Below, in pieces: positions 10,323 to 21,899 of a stretch of DNA of 64,000 bases; the stretch's first letter is position 1; every line of letters begins with the position of its first letter. A program made the position numbers and the translations under genes. Origin of the DNA: Manduca sexta (taxonomy: Eukaryota > Arthropoda > Insecta > Lepidoptera > Sphingidae); NCBI RefSeq assembly GCF_014839805.1, contig NC_051129.1, positions 10,854,920 through 10,918,919 on the forward strand, in the 5' to 3' direction. The notes under the pieces were generated by a model. That model worked only from the letters and a program-made list of their open reading frames with translations, was not told where the DNA came from and ran no database searches.

Positions 10323-11445
10323 TATTATATCTAAGCTTTTTGGGTAAAGCCGAGCTTATATCTATGTGAATATTTATCTCAATAAATTGAGAATTCGAAA
10401 CATCCCAACTAACAATAAAATACAAGACATTCTAAATTCAAAACTAAAAGAGAACCACAAAATGCGGGTTTTATTGGTATTAAAATCCTATCAAGATCCA
10501 GAATATTTACGTGTTTGTGGTCCAGGCTGGAATTAACCAGCAACCGTTTATTAATAAAATATCGAGTAAATCTAGACAATAACAGCAGTTGACAATTTTA
10601 ATTTACTTTAAGCTTTATTAACGCAGTTGGCGTGTGGTTAATCCATATGATTGCCTTTTCGTTGGAATTGGTTTTATACGAATAATAAATGTTTTCAAAA
10701 TAGGCTATAATGGTTTTAAAACATAGTTATTTTGATGCAAGCATGGTTATCGGTTTCCATCACTACTTGACGTAAATCTGATTGCTTTACAATCTAACAT
10801 AAAGTAATTACTTAAGACAATAATTCCAATTAACAGTTATAATTGTTAACAGATTATGAACTCAAAACAAAATAAAATAAATCGCAGTATGTAAAATCAT
10901 AAAATAACATTACAAAGTTGAATCAGCTATAACAGACTTGATAAAATAACTCCAGAGAACATTGATTTAAATCAAACACGGTACTGAACGATAGCAAAAT
11001 TACCTTTGTTTTGCTCGTTTTATCTTTGCGATCATTCATGTAAATTCTAATATTTGTACAATTATGAAACGCGAACAAAATAACATCCCAAAAAATATTT
11101 GACCATAAAACCCGGCTACGAAAAACACGAAATATAAAAATAAACGCCTCAGTGATGACGTTGTATTTGCGATACGGATGATGTGTAGAACTCTAGGATT
11201 CGAATCCTTTTTTTTAATTTATCGCTACCATTACTGCGGGCGAGTGGAACGGTTATGCTGGTTTCACCGGTCTTAAGACCCAATGTCGATTCGGGAGTAT
11301 GGCACTATCCGAGCAAGCACTGGGCGGAGTCCCTCACCCTATGTACACCCTACACCGACATACCAACCAAAAACTGTAGTGGCCTTCTTCAACACATAAT
11401 ATGGCCTCGGAGTATTTTGTTCCACTAATACTGCGCGGAACCGTC
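10323..11445. other. No recognised gene
   Basis: AT-rich up to about 11190. The part from 11220 is less AT-rich (TGCGGGCGAGTGGAACGG) but has no domain or family that I can name. Confidence 0.45.
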
Positions 11446-11515
11446 TTCGAGGATTCGACACCTGGTCGGGTACTGTTGAGGTTTTCTGTACATTATCAGC
11501 TTGGAGCATATGTTA
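11446..11515 (+). mobile_element. Possible SINE-D fragment
   Basis: GGATTCGACACCTGGTCGGG followed by TTATCAGCTTGGAG resembles the D B box and body in plus orientation. Identity is modest. Confidence 0.45.
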
Positions 11516-11554
11516 TGATAGTAAACGGCACTCGGTTTATCTCCTTTTACGTTA

Positions 11555-11742
11555 CTGGTGGTAGGCCTCTCATATGTGAGAGTCCGCCTGGGTAGGTACC
11601 ACCGCAATGTTTATGGTAGAATACCAAACAATATTTTGTATTTCAAGGTGTTGGATGGTGTTTCTACTGCTTATGGTGGTATCGCTTACCATCAGGTGAA
11701 CGGCAAGCTCATCTCATCATTGAAAGCAATAAAAAAAACAAA
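11555..11742 (+). mobile_element. Repeat-C copy with internal deletion
   Basis: A near-perfect C 5' end (CTGGTGGTAGGCCTCTCATA through GGTACCACCGCAATG) is joined to the C 3' half (AGAATACCAAACAATATTTT to AAAGCAATAAAAAAAA). The middle of about 110 bases is absent. The joined form shows that both C ends tolerate a missing centre. Confidence 0.88.
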
Positions 11743-12816
11743 AAACGTGGAATTTAACATTAAACATAGCGAAATTTCGATGAATCGTAATAATGGCAGA
11801 GGCGTAGATATCTCTGCTTTCTCTTAAAAAACGCGTGATGATACGTTTAAATATTGACTAATTATCATATACGATTCACCGTGACGAATTATTTCGATAA
11901 ATACGAAATAATCCTATGTCTATTGCATTCTAATTTAGGTGTTAATTTATTAGTATTTATCGCTAATCCCGCTCTCATTAGTTAGTTAATTAGACCGCAG
12001 TCGCATGTTTTGGTTGAGTGATTTTCGTATTTATAATTAAGAAAAACCTTGGTCATAAAACACAAATTTCTATAGCTAGATAACAGACCCATTGATTGGA
12101 TAAAGGGTAATTGCTCAGAATTGCATTTACACTATCTATATATATTTCCACAAAATTCAAAATTTCAAATCGTCTTTTAACTATTGTGTTCCTATGAAAT
12201 AAATTTCTCAGTGTTTACTTTGATTTATGAAATAATAATATTACGCTTGAAGTAAACGTGTAAAAGCGTTTTAAAGTTTTCAATTTGTTCAGCTTATGTG
12301 GTTGACTGTACAAACCATTGTACCAAATTTCATACATTACCAGTGAAATGATAACTAGAAAACACACAAAAACGAACCACAAAAGTAAAAACGAAACCTA
12401 AAAAACACATTCCACGCGTCCTAAATGAAAAAAAGATACCAAAAATATCAATGTTACTACTATAATATAAGCAATCTGATTGATTACAAAAACCGTTCTC
12501 ACAGCTTATAAGCCGAAACCCTCAATTGGCCCTTTGTTAATTAACAGAGTATTCAAACTCATTTATGCCGTATTACTAAGCCCTTCAGAAAATTGGTGTT
12601 GCCTGCGTTTAAACGCGACTAATCTCTTAAGCCTGTAATGCTAGGAGTAACTTCACACAAGAGCGGATTAATATGCAGAATACTGAGTCAACGAGTCTGG
12701 GGCTGGTTTATGGGGATTATATTTCTTGTTGCAAACTCAACACCTGACCCAAACAGAGCTCTAAGTTAATAGTTTTAAGTCCGTTTTCAGATGATAACTT
12801 ATGGTATACTAATGAA
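11743..12816. other. No recognised feature
   Basis: AT-rich sequence in which no repeat family or plausible exon is seen. Confidence 0.5.
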
Positions 12817-12935
12817 TGTTTACGTGAATGTTAGACATTAAAATTAATCAATTTTTTGGATTTTGTCGCGGTTTTTTAATATTTTAGTTTTCTCCCGACG
12901 TTTCGAAGACTTTTCAGCCTATGCTAGTTATGGTA
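12817..12935 (+). mobile_element. Element E, one end
   Basis: Starts GTTTACGTGAATGTTAGACA and runs to TCTCCCGACGTTTCGAAGAC followed by TTTTCAGCC. The inverted partner end is not present. Confidence 0.75.
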
Positions 12936-13131
12936 TACTAGTTGTTGCTTGCGGCTTTACTTGCGTAAAAATCCTTTCTAAAACTGTGTTCTTTTCATTC
13001 TAATCTGTAGCTACATTTGTACGAAGTGAGCGCCATCTACTTAAAATAAATCCCACGGAAAACATAACTAGAATAAAAAATAGATTATATTTCAGCATAA
13101 ATAGGCTGATTCGTCAGGAAAACGGCCATTG

Positions 13132-13647
13132 TTTTTTTTATAAGGGTGCGGCATACTGACCCCTTTGCACCTGATGGTAAGTGAAGTGTGGTCCAATAGA
13201 ATGTCGACAACAATAGTCGACTCAATTATGTCGGCCTGTTAGAACGGGATATACACAGGCTGATCCCGGAACGCGATTACGTAGGCCATCTCTGGCTAAT
13301 CATCTCTGATTACCCCTTGGCAGTCGACACAATTATGCCGATCTATTGGAACCGGATATATACAGACTGATCCCGGAACCGGATATATACAGGCTAATCC
13401 CGGAACCGGATATATACAGGCTGATCCCGGAACCGGATATATACAGGCTGACCCCGGAACGCGATTACGTAGGCCAGAGATGATTACCCCTCGGCAGTCG
13501 ACACAATTATGTCGACCTGTTGGAACCGGATATACACAGGCTGGTCCCGGAACGCGACACACTTACGTGAGCCACTATGGCGGGTTTTGACACCCTGTAC
13601 TGTAATCGCTTTACAAGCGGATATAAAATATATTCTACCACCAGCAA
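13132..13647 (-). mobile_element. Repeat-B copy with internal tandem amplification
   Basis: On minus the copy starts near 13647 (GGTGGTAGAATATATTTTAT) and ends near 13132 at the B A-rich end. The middle is amplified. A segment ending in GCGATTACGTAGGCC occurs at 13273-13287 and again at 13461-13475 (188 bp apart). Inside the second unit a 27-bp unit (GGAACCGGATATATACAGGC plus 7 bases) is repeated four times at 13348-13455. Because 27 is a multiple of 3 it yields a repetitive open frame on minus, which I do not regard as a gene. Confidence 0.85.
13348..13455. repeat. 27-bp x 4 tandem repeat inside B
   Basis: Units begin at 13348, 13375, 13402 and 13429 and differ by only one or two bases each. 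The run ends where GGAACGCG resumes at 13456. Confidence 0.92.
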
Positions 13648-14267
13648 AACACCTACGTAAAGTGTTGTAAAAAAAAATAATTGGTTTTATCAATATTTCT
13701 CTTCAAAATACATTTTTAACACAATAATTCGTAATAAATAATGACGAAGTGGAAAACAACAAAATGGCGGCGAGATACGTTTATAGTCAGCAAACGACAG
13801 ACATTTAAAAATAAACTCTGTTGTGCAAATGTCAAGACCTTAATTACAGAGGGTGATATTTGAAAATTCCCAAAAATCTATCGTAAATTTATGGTTACAG
13901 CGTAGGTGTACATGATGATCCCACGCAAGCAGGATAATTATAAATTTTGACTTGACACCTCCAAGCTAATACGGTTTTGTGATTATGAGAATTGGGATTA
14001 TCTACGTATATTTAATGAAAATTTATATCGTGATATTGTCTTCATCGGGTTCAATATCCGTTAAACTTATAACGGTTAACAAGAATACTATGATATTAAT
14101 TTATACTCATATAGTAGATACTATTATTTATTTTTATTTTTTACATTCAATTAATTTCTGGTTTCGAAACTAGAGTGTGACGTGTTTGTGAGTGATAGGA
14201 GAGTATTTTTGTTAGAATGCTTGAGGTTCTGCAAGTATGATACATATCTATCTCATACATGCATACA
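13648..14267. other. No recognised feature
   Basis: AT-rich sequence with one short domainless open frame on plus (from 13979). Confidence 0.5.
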
Positions 14268-14514
14268 TACACGCATTTATCCCCGAAGGGGTATGCAGAG
14301 GCACAACCAGGGCACCCACTTGTCGCCAAGTGTGTTCCATCTCATGATATGATAGGGGGCCAGTATATCGCCATATCGAGCACAACTTCCAGATTCCGGG
14401 CTGATACTGAGTAGAAAAACCCAAATATCACCTGCTCGACCCGGGATTCGAACCCAGGACCTCACAGCGCTGCCGTACGGCGTATGCAGTACAACTACGC
14501 CACCGCGGCAGTCT
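14268..14514 (-). mobile_element. SINE-D, full length
   Basis: This is the best reference copy for the family. On minus it has the A box (TGGCGTAGTTG) and an intact B box (GGGTTCGAATCCC). The body includes GCCCGGAATCTGGAAGTTGT, and the far end reads CCTTCGGGGATAAATGCGTG. The open frames on minus across it come from the SINE itself. Confidence 0.92.
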
Positions 14515-15692
14515 ATATTTTTCTTTTTTGTAATGAATAGTTTAAGTAATGTTTATACTGTTTTATTTGCAATTTTTTTTGCAATATTTTATACTATATA
14601 GACCATATAGTATATAGGTGTTCAAAGTGATTCATAAATCTAGCCAAACTTAGATTTTGTAAACGATCTCATAAACAAAAAATATGAACATGTTATAAAT
14701 GAAGTTCGTCGATCTGTATAAGATTGTCTATCAAATGTACTACTTTCATGGTTTTCATTCGGAGTTTCCGATCACTGAAATCAGACGAGTTGTATTTCAT
14801 TCTACATTGAAACATTAATTCTGAATTGACGTCGAACTAGTTTCTGAACTATTTGCACATAGCTGCAATATTCGAAGGAAAGAAAAGTCTTGATACTATG
14901 TATTATTAATTACGTGTTTAGTTTGGTTAACATTATAATTTTACGTTGCTTTTTAATATAGAAAGAATATAATTCCAATATAAATGGGAATATCCGAAGT
15001 TAATAAATTTAATGACAATCGTCACGCATTAAACGTGACGCAAATGAGTCCGTTAGCGTGCAAACGTTTATTTTTCCGTGGAAATAAATTGCTTTAGAAA
15101 TACACGAACAATATTTTTAGCTATACGAGTCAATTCAATATCTATTCGATATAAACTATTGATGAAAGAAAAAGTAAGAGTTTTATTATTGGCACAAACT
15201 GCGGTTATAAATAATATGTTTTTTTTTTACTTGCGATTAAATTAATGTGCCAACAATGAACTAATTAATTTTTTAATTAAGTTAGTTATTTTAAAAACTT
15301 ACTTATTCAGAGTATTCAACTTGCTGCCAAGAAATTGTCTACTAAATAACTAACGAAAATTGTTTTCCCCAATTTAAGTTATATTTTTAAATAATAAAAC
15401 GTCATTCAGCCGTTTCTATTCATCGTATACAACTTAGTACTTTACGTGGTAACCCAAAGAAGTAAATCGACTTAACACATTATCTTATCTGAGCAAGCCA
15501 TAGGTTGAATAGGTTATTAGGGCCCGATGTTGGAGCCTCAGTCTGCAACGTATCGTACAGGCTAATATCATTTTATGATAACGTGTTTCTTTATTGAAAG
15601 GGGATCTTGATATTACGCAAGTACCAAGTACATTATTTCCTTGTCTTTCGTTTAGCTATACAGAGTCAACTGTTGAAGATGTGTTGATATTC
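14515..15692. other. No recognised feature
   Basis: A long AT-rich stretch without a recognisable repeat or exon. Confidence 0.5.
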
Positions 15693-15836
15693 TGCTGGTG
15701 ATGGGATATATTTTATATCCGCACGGATAGCGACCACCGTATGCAATCATCTCTCGTCAGTCGACATTCTATTGGACACCACTCTACTTACCATCAGGTT
15801 CAGTAAGGTCACTTTGCCACATAAAATAAAAAAAAA
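15693..15836 (+). mobile_element. Repeat-B copy with internal deletion
   Basis: The 5' end (CTGGTGATGGGATATATTTT, ATAGCGACCACCGTATG) is joined directly to AATCATCTCTCGTCAGTCGA and the 3' end (ACTTACCATCAGGTTCAGTA, then an A-run). About 110 central bases are missing. Confidence 0.88.
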
Positions 15837-16328
15837 ATCCTTTATCATTCAATATTCATTATTACGAAAGAACAGATTAATATCACGTCAATACATTTAA
15901 TGCAACAAACTACGTTTAATATTAATTGCATCCATTAATTTCCCCCATTCCATCCCCGTTAAACCATTCATTTTCGGTTTACTGAGCTTACTTCTTACAG
16001 ATGACCCGATATGATTAATGAGGATAATTATTGAATATTTGAAGAGGTGTACGATCGGATGTTATTATTCGTTCAGTTGCTCTAACGTTCCATATTTTGA
16101 TAAAAACAATATGAGTTTCCGTCATTATGTTCAAGTTTAATAAACGCTGATAATTATTTGATACAAGGAAAACTGCAAATCAGGAATTTTTACTATCTTT
16201 TACCGCAAGCGATAAAATTCATATTTCCTATAATATTAGTATCCCTATCGCATTCAGACCAAATGTAATGAGTAGTAACGTATTACCGAACAAAGCAATT
16301 GAATTCGACCCGAAGTTTCTTTTCATTC
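15837..16328. other. No recognised feature
   Basis: AT-rich sequence with no repeat family seen. Confidence 0.5.
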
Positions 16329-16558
16329 GCGCACGGCAAAGTATCCTCACTGCACCACCGTGTGGTCCAATAGATTATCCACTGACGAGAGATGATCACC
16401 TCTTGGCAGTCGACATAATTATGCCGACCTGTTGGAACCGAATTTACACAGGCTGATCTCGAAACGCGACACACTTATGTGGGCTGCTATGACCGGTTTT
16501 AACACCTTGTGTACGGTGGTTGCTATCCAAGAAGATATAAAATATATCCTACCACTAC
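16329..16558 (-). mobile_element. Repeat-B copy
   Basis: The copy is nearly complete in minus orientation. It contains GACGAGAGATGATCACCTCT, GCCGACCTGTTGGAACCG, ACACCTTGTGTACGGTGG and AAAATATATCCTACCACTA. The 3' ACCATCAGG segment is missing. Confidence 0.88.
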
Positions 16559-16582
16559 ACAATTCCGTCAGGGGTGTGAACA

Positions 16583-16742
16583 TGTGATTTTATTCATGTT
16601 TTACGGTAATCAGCCTGGAGTATGAAATTTGTGCCTAATATGACGTAAGGCTTTCCTATCACATCATGGGACGGAATACGCACGGTGGAAAGTGGGTGCA
16701 CGAGATACGCCTTTGGGGATAAAAGGTGTTAGTGTGTGTGTA
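16583..16742 (+). mobile_element. SINE-D 3' part
   Basis: CAGCCTGGAGTATGAAATTT, CTATCACATCATGGGACGGA and CGCCTTTGGGGATAAAAGG match D. The tRNA-like head is absent. Confidence 0.8.
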
Positions 16743-16855
16743 TCGATGAACTACTTTATTTATAACACATTGAAACGTTAATACGACTTTCGAAGTCAGT
16801 TCAATATCAGACCGCATAACTACGTTCTGTGCCAGTGTTATTGGGTTCCAAGTGA

Positions 16856-16896
16856 CCGGGCACAAAGTGAATGGTCCATTCACTTTGTGCCCGGTA
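16856..16896. repeat. Perfect 20-bp hairpin
   Basis: The arms at 16856-16875 (ACCGGGCACAAAGTGAATGG) and 16877-16896 are exact reverse complements separated by one T. As RNA it would form a very stable stem. No family member is seen elsewhere in the window, and no obvious longer terminal repeats surround it. Confidence 0.95.
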
Positions 16897-17617
16897 TGTA
16901 CCGGGATAGGTAGCCTAGTATCGGGAAATGCGAGTTACGTAGAATTTAAACTATTACGTGAACTTTCGCTCAAATATTTTGTACAGACGGATGCGTCGTC
17001 GACATTTAAATTTATTATACTGTGTTGGCCATTGCAACTGTGAAATTTATTTGCTATATTTACCTCGGCATATTTCTAGGATTTTTATAGTGTATAATAA
17101 ATTAAGTTACAGGAGTTTTGCTACGTAAACCTTGTATTGAAATCTGTTTGATTTTAATCATAGAATGCGCAAGGAAATCAATTGTCCTATATAACAAACG
17201 TAAATAGTATTTTAATCCCCTTAATTATCGCCAGAATGTCCTGACCAGCTCATAGAAAACCAAACGAATAAATAGTACCTTATAATTATAATTAGTAATA
17301 ATGGATATGACGCCAGATCCAACACACAGGAATAAGGATAAAGATCGAAAAACGTTTAACCTCCAAATACTCATTTATTTATTAGGTTTTCCAGCAAACT
17401 TAACACTATGATTACAAGAATTTAAATATCATATCATAGCTATAATGTGAACCCAAGTTAGGAAAACTCAACATGTATATAATTTAATATAAAAGTGACT
17501 TAAGGGTAGCAAATCAAACACAATATTATTTGGCGACGTTCACGCCATAAGTTAACCTATGCCAGACTCTATAAATCTTGGAAAGAAGTAAAAACAAAGA
17601 AAATATTACATTCACAC
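16897..17617. other. No recognised feature
   Basis: AT-rich sequence with no repeat or exon recognised. Confidence 0.5.
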
Positions 17618-18097
17618 ACACTCATCACGCCATGTGCGTGCAGCCGTCTCATGATAGGAAGGGGGCGAGCCGATCGCCACACTGCACCGGGAACAAATTT
17701 TAGACTCCAGGCTCATACTGAGCATTAATTACCCTTTGCCACTTTTGCCAACAAGAATTATTTATTTATTTGACTAGCCAACAATTGTTTACCAATACAA
17801 TTTTCAAACGGAAACATCAATATAACTTTTACCGTGTTATTGCTGTCTTGATATTGTTAAATTTAGAGTTAGATTGTATTGTTAGGTGTGAGGGTTTTGG
17901 CCAAGCGCTGTAAATTTTCATTTATAAATAAATAAATATAAATAAATAAATATAAATAAATAAGTGAAAAATTTCTTACAAGCTAGTTCCGCATGCACAA
18001 AATAGGATAACACATTAAATTTATAAAATTATTTGGAACCTGAGACCTCCGAGCTGTCATACCACACACGCAATACATCTACGCCGCCGGGGCAATT
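17618..18097 (-). mobile_element. SINE-D split by an insertion
   Basis: The D body lies at about 17618-17741 (CATCACGCC, GGGGGCGAGCCGATCGCC, AGACTCCAGGCTCATACTGA). The D head resumes at about 18031-18097 (GAACCTGAGACCTCCGAGC, ACATCTACGCCGCCGGGGCA). The order and spacing fit one D copy split by about 290 foreign bases. Confidence 0.75.
17742..18030. mobile_element. Segment inserted in SINE-D, with (ATAA)n
   Basis: This segment separates the two halves of a D copy. It contains an (ATAA)n microsatellite at about 17925-17966 and no sequence I recognise. The A/T repeat might be the tail of the inserted retroelement. Confidence 0.5.
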
Positions 18098-18789
18098 AAT
18101 AAGTCCATTAGTATTCCCAAAGACGCCATTTTGATATCCTCTTCACTTTATTTATTTGTTTCCGTACGTGTTCTGTTTATTTCTACGTTCAGGATTGTCT
18201 GTATTTGCATGGAGTTAATTAAAAAGGGTGTGCTCTTACACTTGTGAAATATTTGTCGAACGTGTCGACTTAATTGCATGTTAACTAATGAAAGTGTTAG
18301 CTCTAAGATAAAATTTAGAGAGTTTACTTTCTTTAGATAAAGAAACATTTATATTTAGATTGAAGTTAATGCGTAGAAGCGTTTTGAAATTTTTTATTTG
18401 TTCAACTGCTTTTGTGACTGACTGTACATAGGTGAATAACTAATATTTATAAAAACAGAATAAACATTACTTACAAGTTACAACATAAATCTGAAGAGGC
18501 AACAAAAAGTGTTCAGGGTTATTGAAATGTAAAAGGCAAATATGATTAATGATTGTTGAGTGTGTTTTAGGACGTGAAAAGCGATAAAAAGGATTTATGT
18601 AAAGCGAAGTCACATTACCTTTTGTCCATAAAATGAGCATTGGTTACATCTACATTACCTTAATAGAGATATTAAATAGAAAAACATAATTTATACTAAC
18701 TTCTTGCATATAAACTTATAAAATAGATATTATACTGATCGTTGATTTCATTAAACCTTTTTTAACTAATAAGTAATTATGAATCTTAT
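18098..18789. other. No recognised feature
   Basis: AT-rich sequence, nothing recognised. Confidence 0.5.
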
Positions 18790-19268
18790 TTTTCTTATAT
18801 TATAAATGCGTGAATTTGTGAAATGTTCACACGTTTGTGTTTGGATGTTTGTTAGAAGTAAACGCAGAAAAAGCTGAATGGATTTTGATGTAATTTGGCA
18901 CTCGCATAGATTATGTCTTGGAAAAGCATAGGTTTTTTTATCCTGGTAGTTTGCTCTCATGGGAAATAAATAGAATTTTTTATAATGATTTCTTATGTTT
19001 ACGCGAATGTTAGACATTGAAATTAAACTAATTTTCGGATTCTATCGCGGTATTGGTGTTTTATTTTCTCCCGACGTTTCGAAGACTTTGCAGCCTTCAT
19101 GGTCTCATGGGACTGGGTCCCCCCAGGCTGAAGGCTGCAAAGTATGCTGCGAATTTTTTAGTCTGTTTTTTTATCACATGGCGCTGGTGTCGTTTATATG
19201 GGGCTTTGCATCGATTTAGAACTTTAGTTATTGGCTTTTACGCGGGCGAAGCCGCGAGCAACGTTTAG
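18790..19268 (-). mobile_element. Repeat-G copy split by element E
   Basis: The G tail and body are at 18790-18976 (TATTATAAATGCGTGAATTT, AGTAAACGCAGAAAAAGCTG, ATTTTGATGTAATTTGGCAC). The G head, GCGGGCGAAGCCGCGAGCAA, is at about 19240-19260. In between sits an E element and some unassigned sequence, so E (or a larger block) inserted into G. Confidence 0.72.
18983..19145 (+). mobile_element. Element E inserted in repeat G
   Basis: It starts TGATTTCTTATGTTTACGCG and runs through TCTCCCGACGTTTCGAAGAC. A 13-base inverted pair, TTTGCAGCCTTCA with TGAAGGCTGCAAA, lies at its far end around 19090-19142. Confidence 0.8.
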
Positions 19269-19499
19269 TCATGAATATTTTTTAAAATTTTAATGGTAAG
19301 CGTTTTCAAATATGATGAAAATAGCATTGGACTTCTACCTATATTAATTTAAATCAATTACTTTAACTGTTATGTAATATTCCGGTTGGAGACTAAGAGA
19401 TATAAGTTCGTTTAGCTCATATTGCAGAGCGAATGTCCAACCAGCGTGCCCACGAATATGATAATGGTCAGTTTGTTACTTCGCTACGAGTACGTGCAT

Positions 19500-19660
19500 C
19501 GATAATCGTTGATGTTTCATCCTCTCCCAGTGACCGTCCGAGCCGAGGTTAGTAACCAAGGGTTGCGAGCCCCTTAAGCGCTCACCCAAAAGGTCCGGTA
19601 TGTTTGTATAAGCCGGCTCTTGCCAGGCTAACAAATGTAAAGGTCATGTAAAAAAATCAG
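19500..19660 (+). repeat. Repeat-L copy
   Basis: ATAATCGTTGATGTTTCATC, CTCTCCCAGTGACCGTCC and AGCCGGCTCTTGCCAGGCTA end in an A-rich run. The same order appears on minus at 44351-44545. The A-rich end suggests a retroelement 3' region, but I cannot name it. Confidence 0.6.
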
Positions 19661-20222
19661 AATGAATAAAGAACGTTTCATGAGTTTAATTAACAATCCG
19701 ATAAAATACCCTCGTTTTCACGTGAGAAAGTCCCAATGTGTCTCTTGGGAAAAAATCTATGTAAATGCGCACGTAGGCATTAATTAAGTACATTACCAAG
19801 CCTTTTACTCTGTAATCCCTGAAGACAATGTATGAACTCCTTTGGAGTAAATTCGGTAAATTTAACATTGTTTTTTACTTTGACATTCTCATTTAAGGAT
19901 CTCTTGAATTTTAAATTAAGAACATAAAACAAACATTTGACACTCGAAAGGTTACGCTGCTTGCTGAGGATGAGCTAAGTTAGTTTAGTAGCTTTTATAG
20001 CTGAGATATATGTTCATACTTGTTTGTAGACCGCAAGCTATGTAAATTAAGCAGTGAACTTTCCGCAAGGTATATAAATAACTAAACTATATTTTGTAAT
20101 TGTTTCACCTATGGTTATGGGCTCCTTTTTCCGCACTTAGCCCGTAAAAAAGTCGGGCCATTGTGCGTTTGTTTCACCTGTGTGAAGTAATCAAAATTTG
20201 TTGAGTAGTAGTTTTGCAAGTT
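19661..20222. other. No recognised feature
   Basis: AT-rich sequence with nothing recognised. Confidence 0.5.
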
Positions 20223-20317
20223 GACTGCCTCGGTGGCGTTATTGTATTGCGTTCGCTGTACGAGTAAGACTAGCGCGTTAAGGTCTTAGATTTAAATCCC
20301 GGGTGGGCCAAAATAAT
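20223..20317 (+). mobile_element. SINE-D tRNA-like head
   Basis: GACTGCCTCGGTGGCGTTAT starts the copy and TTTAAATCCCGGGTGGGCC stands at the B box. The body that should follow is absent. It is not a functional tRNA gene: no acceptor stem closes and no anticodon arm is evident. Confidence 0.75.
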
Positions 20318-21340
20318 TCTTTTACTATCCTATAAATTTCTAGTAGCGTATCACCAAATAAGCGGAACCGATTTAAAGCTAGATTAAATATTTATTTAGT
20401 TACGGATATATTCATAATTAATTGTAATTGTCGTTCCATATAACAACGCGTTTGCTTTAACAACTTTAATAAAATGTGAAGTTATCACACACATTTTTTC
20501 TATTAGTATAGTATTAAAACAACTTTAATATATACTAAAATAAGTTCTTATATTCAAAATTGAACTCTATTTGCTTCACGCTAATACTCTAACTTTTAGA
20601 CAAGGTTTGCTTAATATTTAAAGAGTTCGCTAACACGTGTTGAGACACAACTTTTTATACTAAATGATACTGTAGACCGAGTTATAACATCGTTTGTGGA
20701 AGTTTTTCAAAACGTTGTGGTTTTATAAAATCTTCACGAAGTCTTCATTGCAAACTTTTAAATCTAGGCGTAAGATGTTTGGAATTCAGTTTAAATTTTT
20801 ACGTATATTTTGCTTGTTTAATTATGCATCTGGCTCAAAGTATTAAAATTCCTTACCTAGTTTTTCATTGTTTAATCATTGAGCAAAAATATTTTATAAA
20901 TAAAATGAGTTTCAAAAGACGGTCTGTATTGCTAAATCATAAAGTTTAAAATGGATTTAAAAACGCAGACTACTAAGGAATACATTTAAAAAAATATATA
21001 TTTTAAGTGTTAGTAATAATAGATTATTAAATAGTAATTTTCATGGATTTTTATAGTCCCTCCCCGAATATAAGACTATAAACCAGCGGAATACAAGCGT
21101 CTTAAATCATTATGAGGTACAGATTGATGATAGATTACCAAAAAACAATTTTAAAAGTAATAGCTAAGAAATTATGTTATAAACTATTTGTTATCCGATT
21201 TTGACCCTCATCACCATGAAAAACAAACAAAACGAAACAACAGAACTCATTTTCAGATTCAGATTATGAATCTAATAGCGACTTTTTTTTGACAAATTGC
21301 TTACCCAAAAAAAGTTTTGGAAACATGTAATTTATAGAAC
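20318..21340. other. No recognised feature
   Basis: AT-rich sequence with nothing recognised. Confidence 0.5.
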
Positions 21341-21478
21341 ATCATCTAAACATTGAAATAAACCTTCTTTATGGATCTTTTTACAAATTTTTGTTTAATA
21401 TTTACTGAACAAAAAATCACGAAAAAATTTTAAGTTTTATTTCAATGCCTGAAATTCACGTAAACGTAAGAAATTACT
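21341..21478. mobile_element. Foldback element related to E
   Basis: The left end CATTGAAATAAA pairs with TTTATTTCAATG on the right, followed by CACGTAAACGTAAGAAAT, which is the inverted E terminus. The centre differs from other E copies. Confidence 0.65.
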
Positions 21479-21674
21479 ATCGTTTGAAGAAAAAACCAAT
21501 ACACTTCACGCCTTTTCCGTTCAAATGCAAGCCGTAATGTATTCTATACCTCAATATGATGAATAAGTGGGTCCTATCAACGTGCTTATAAAATTTGTTT
21601 GCAATGTAGGCGTTTATGATGCTTGGGACACACTAAGATTAATGTCAATACTTATTAACATACATACAAAGCAT

Positions 21675-21899
21675 TCGTGGTGGCATAGCGACCACCGTAT
21701 ACAAGATATTAAATCTTGCCATAGCGGCCCACGTATGTGTCGCGTTCCGGGATCAGCCTGTGGAATATCCGGTTTCAATAGGCCGGCATAATTGTGTCGA
21801 CTGCCGAGGGGTAATCATCTCTCGCCAGTCGCCATTCTATTGAACTCCACTCCACTTATCATTAGGTGCAGTGGAGTCACGTTGTCGTGCAGGTATACA
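21675..21899 (+). mobile_element. Repeat-B copy, nearly full
   Basis: ATAGCGACCACCGTATACAA, GTGTCGCGTTCCGGGATCAG, AGGCCGGCATAATTGTGTCG and CTGCCGAGGGGTAATCATCT lead to the ACTTATCATTAGGTGCAGTG end. Only the first bases are missing. This is one of the better reference copies. Confidence 0.92.

Noticed and set aside
13296..13562. Repetitive 88-codon minus frame with a nine-residue repeat
   Set aside because: It is the translation of a 27-bp tandem repeat inside a non-coding repeat B copy.
20223..20317. tRNA gene candidate
   Set aside because: It matches the SINE-D head. No acceptor stem closure and no plausible anticodon arm was found.
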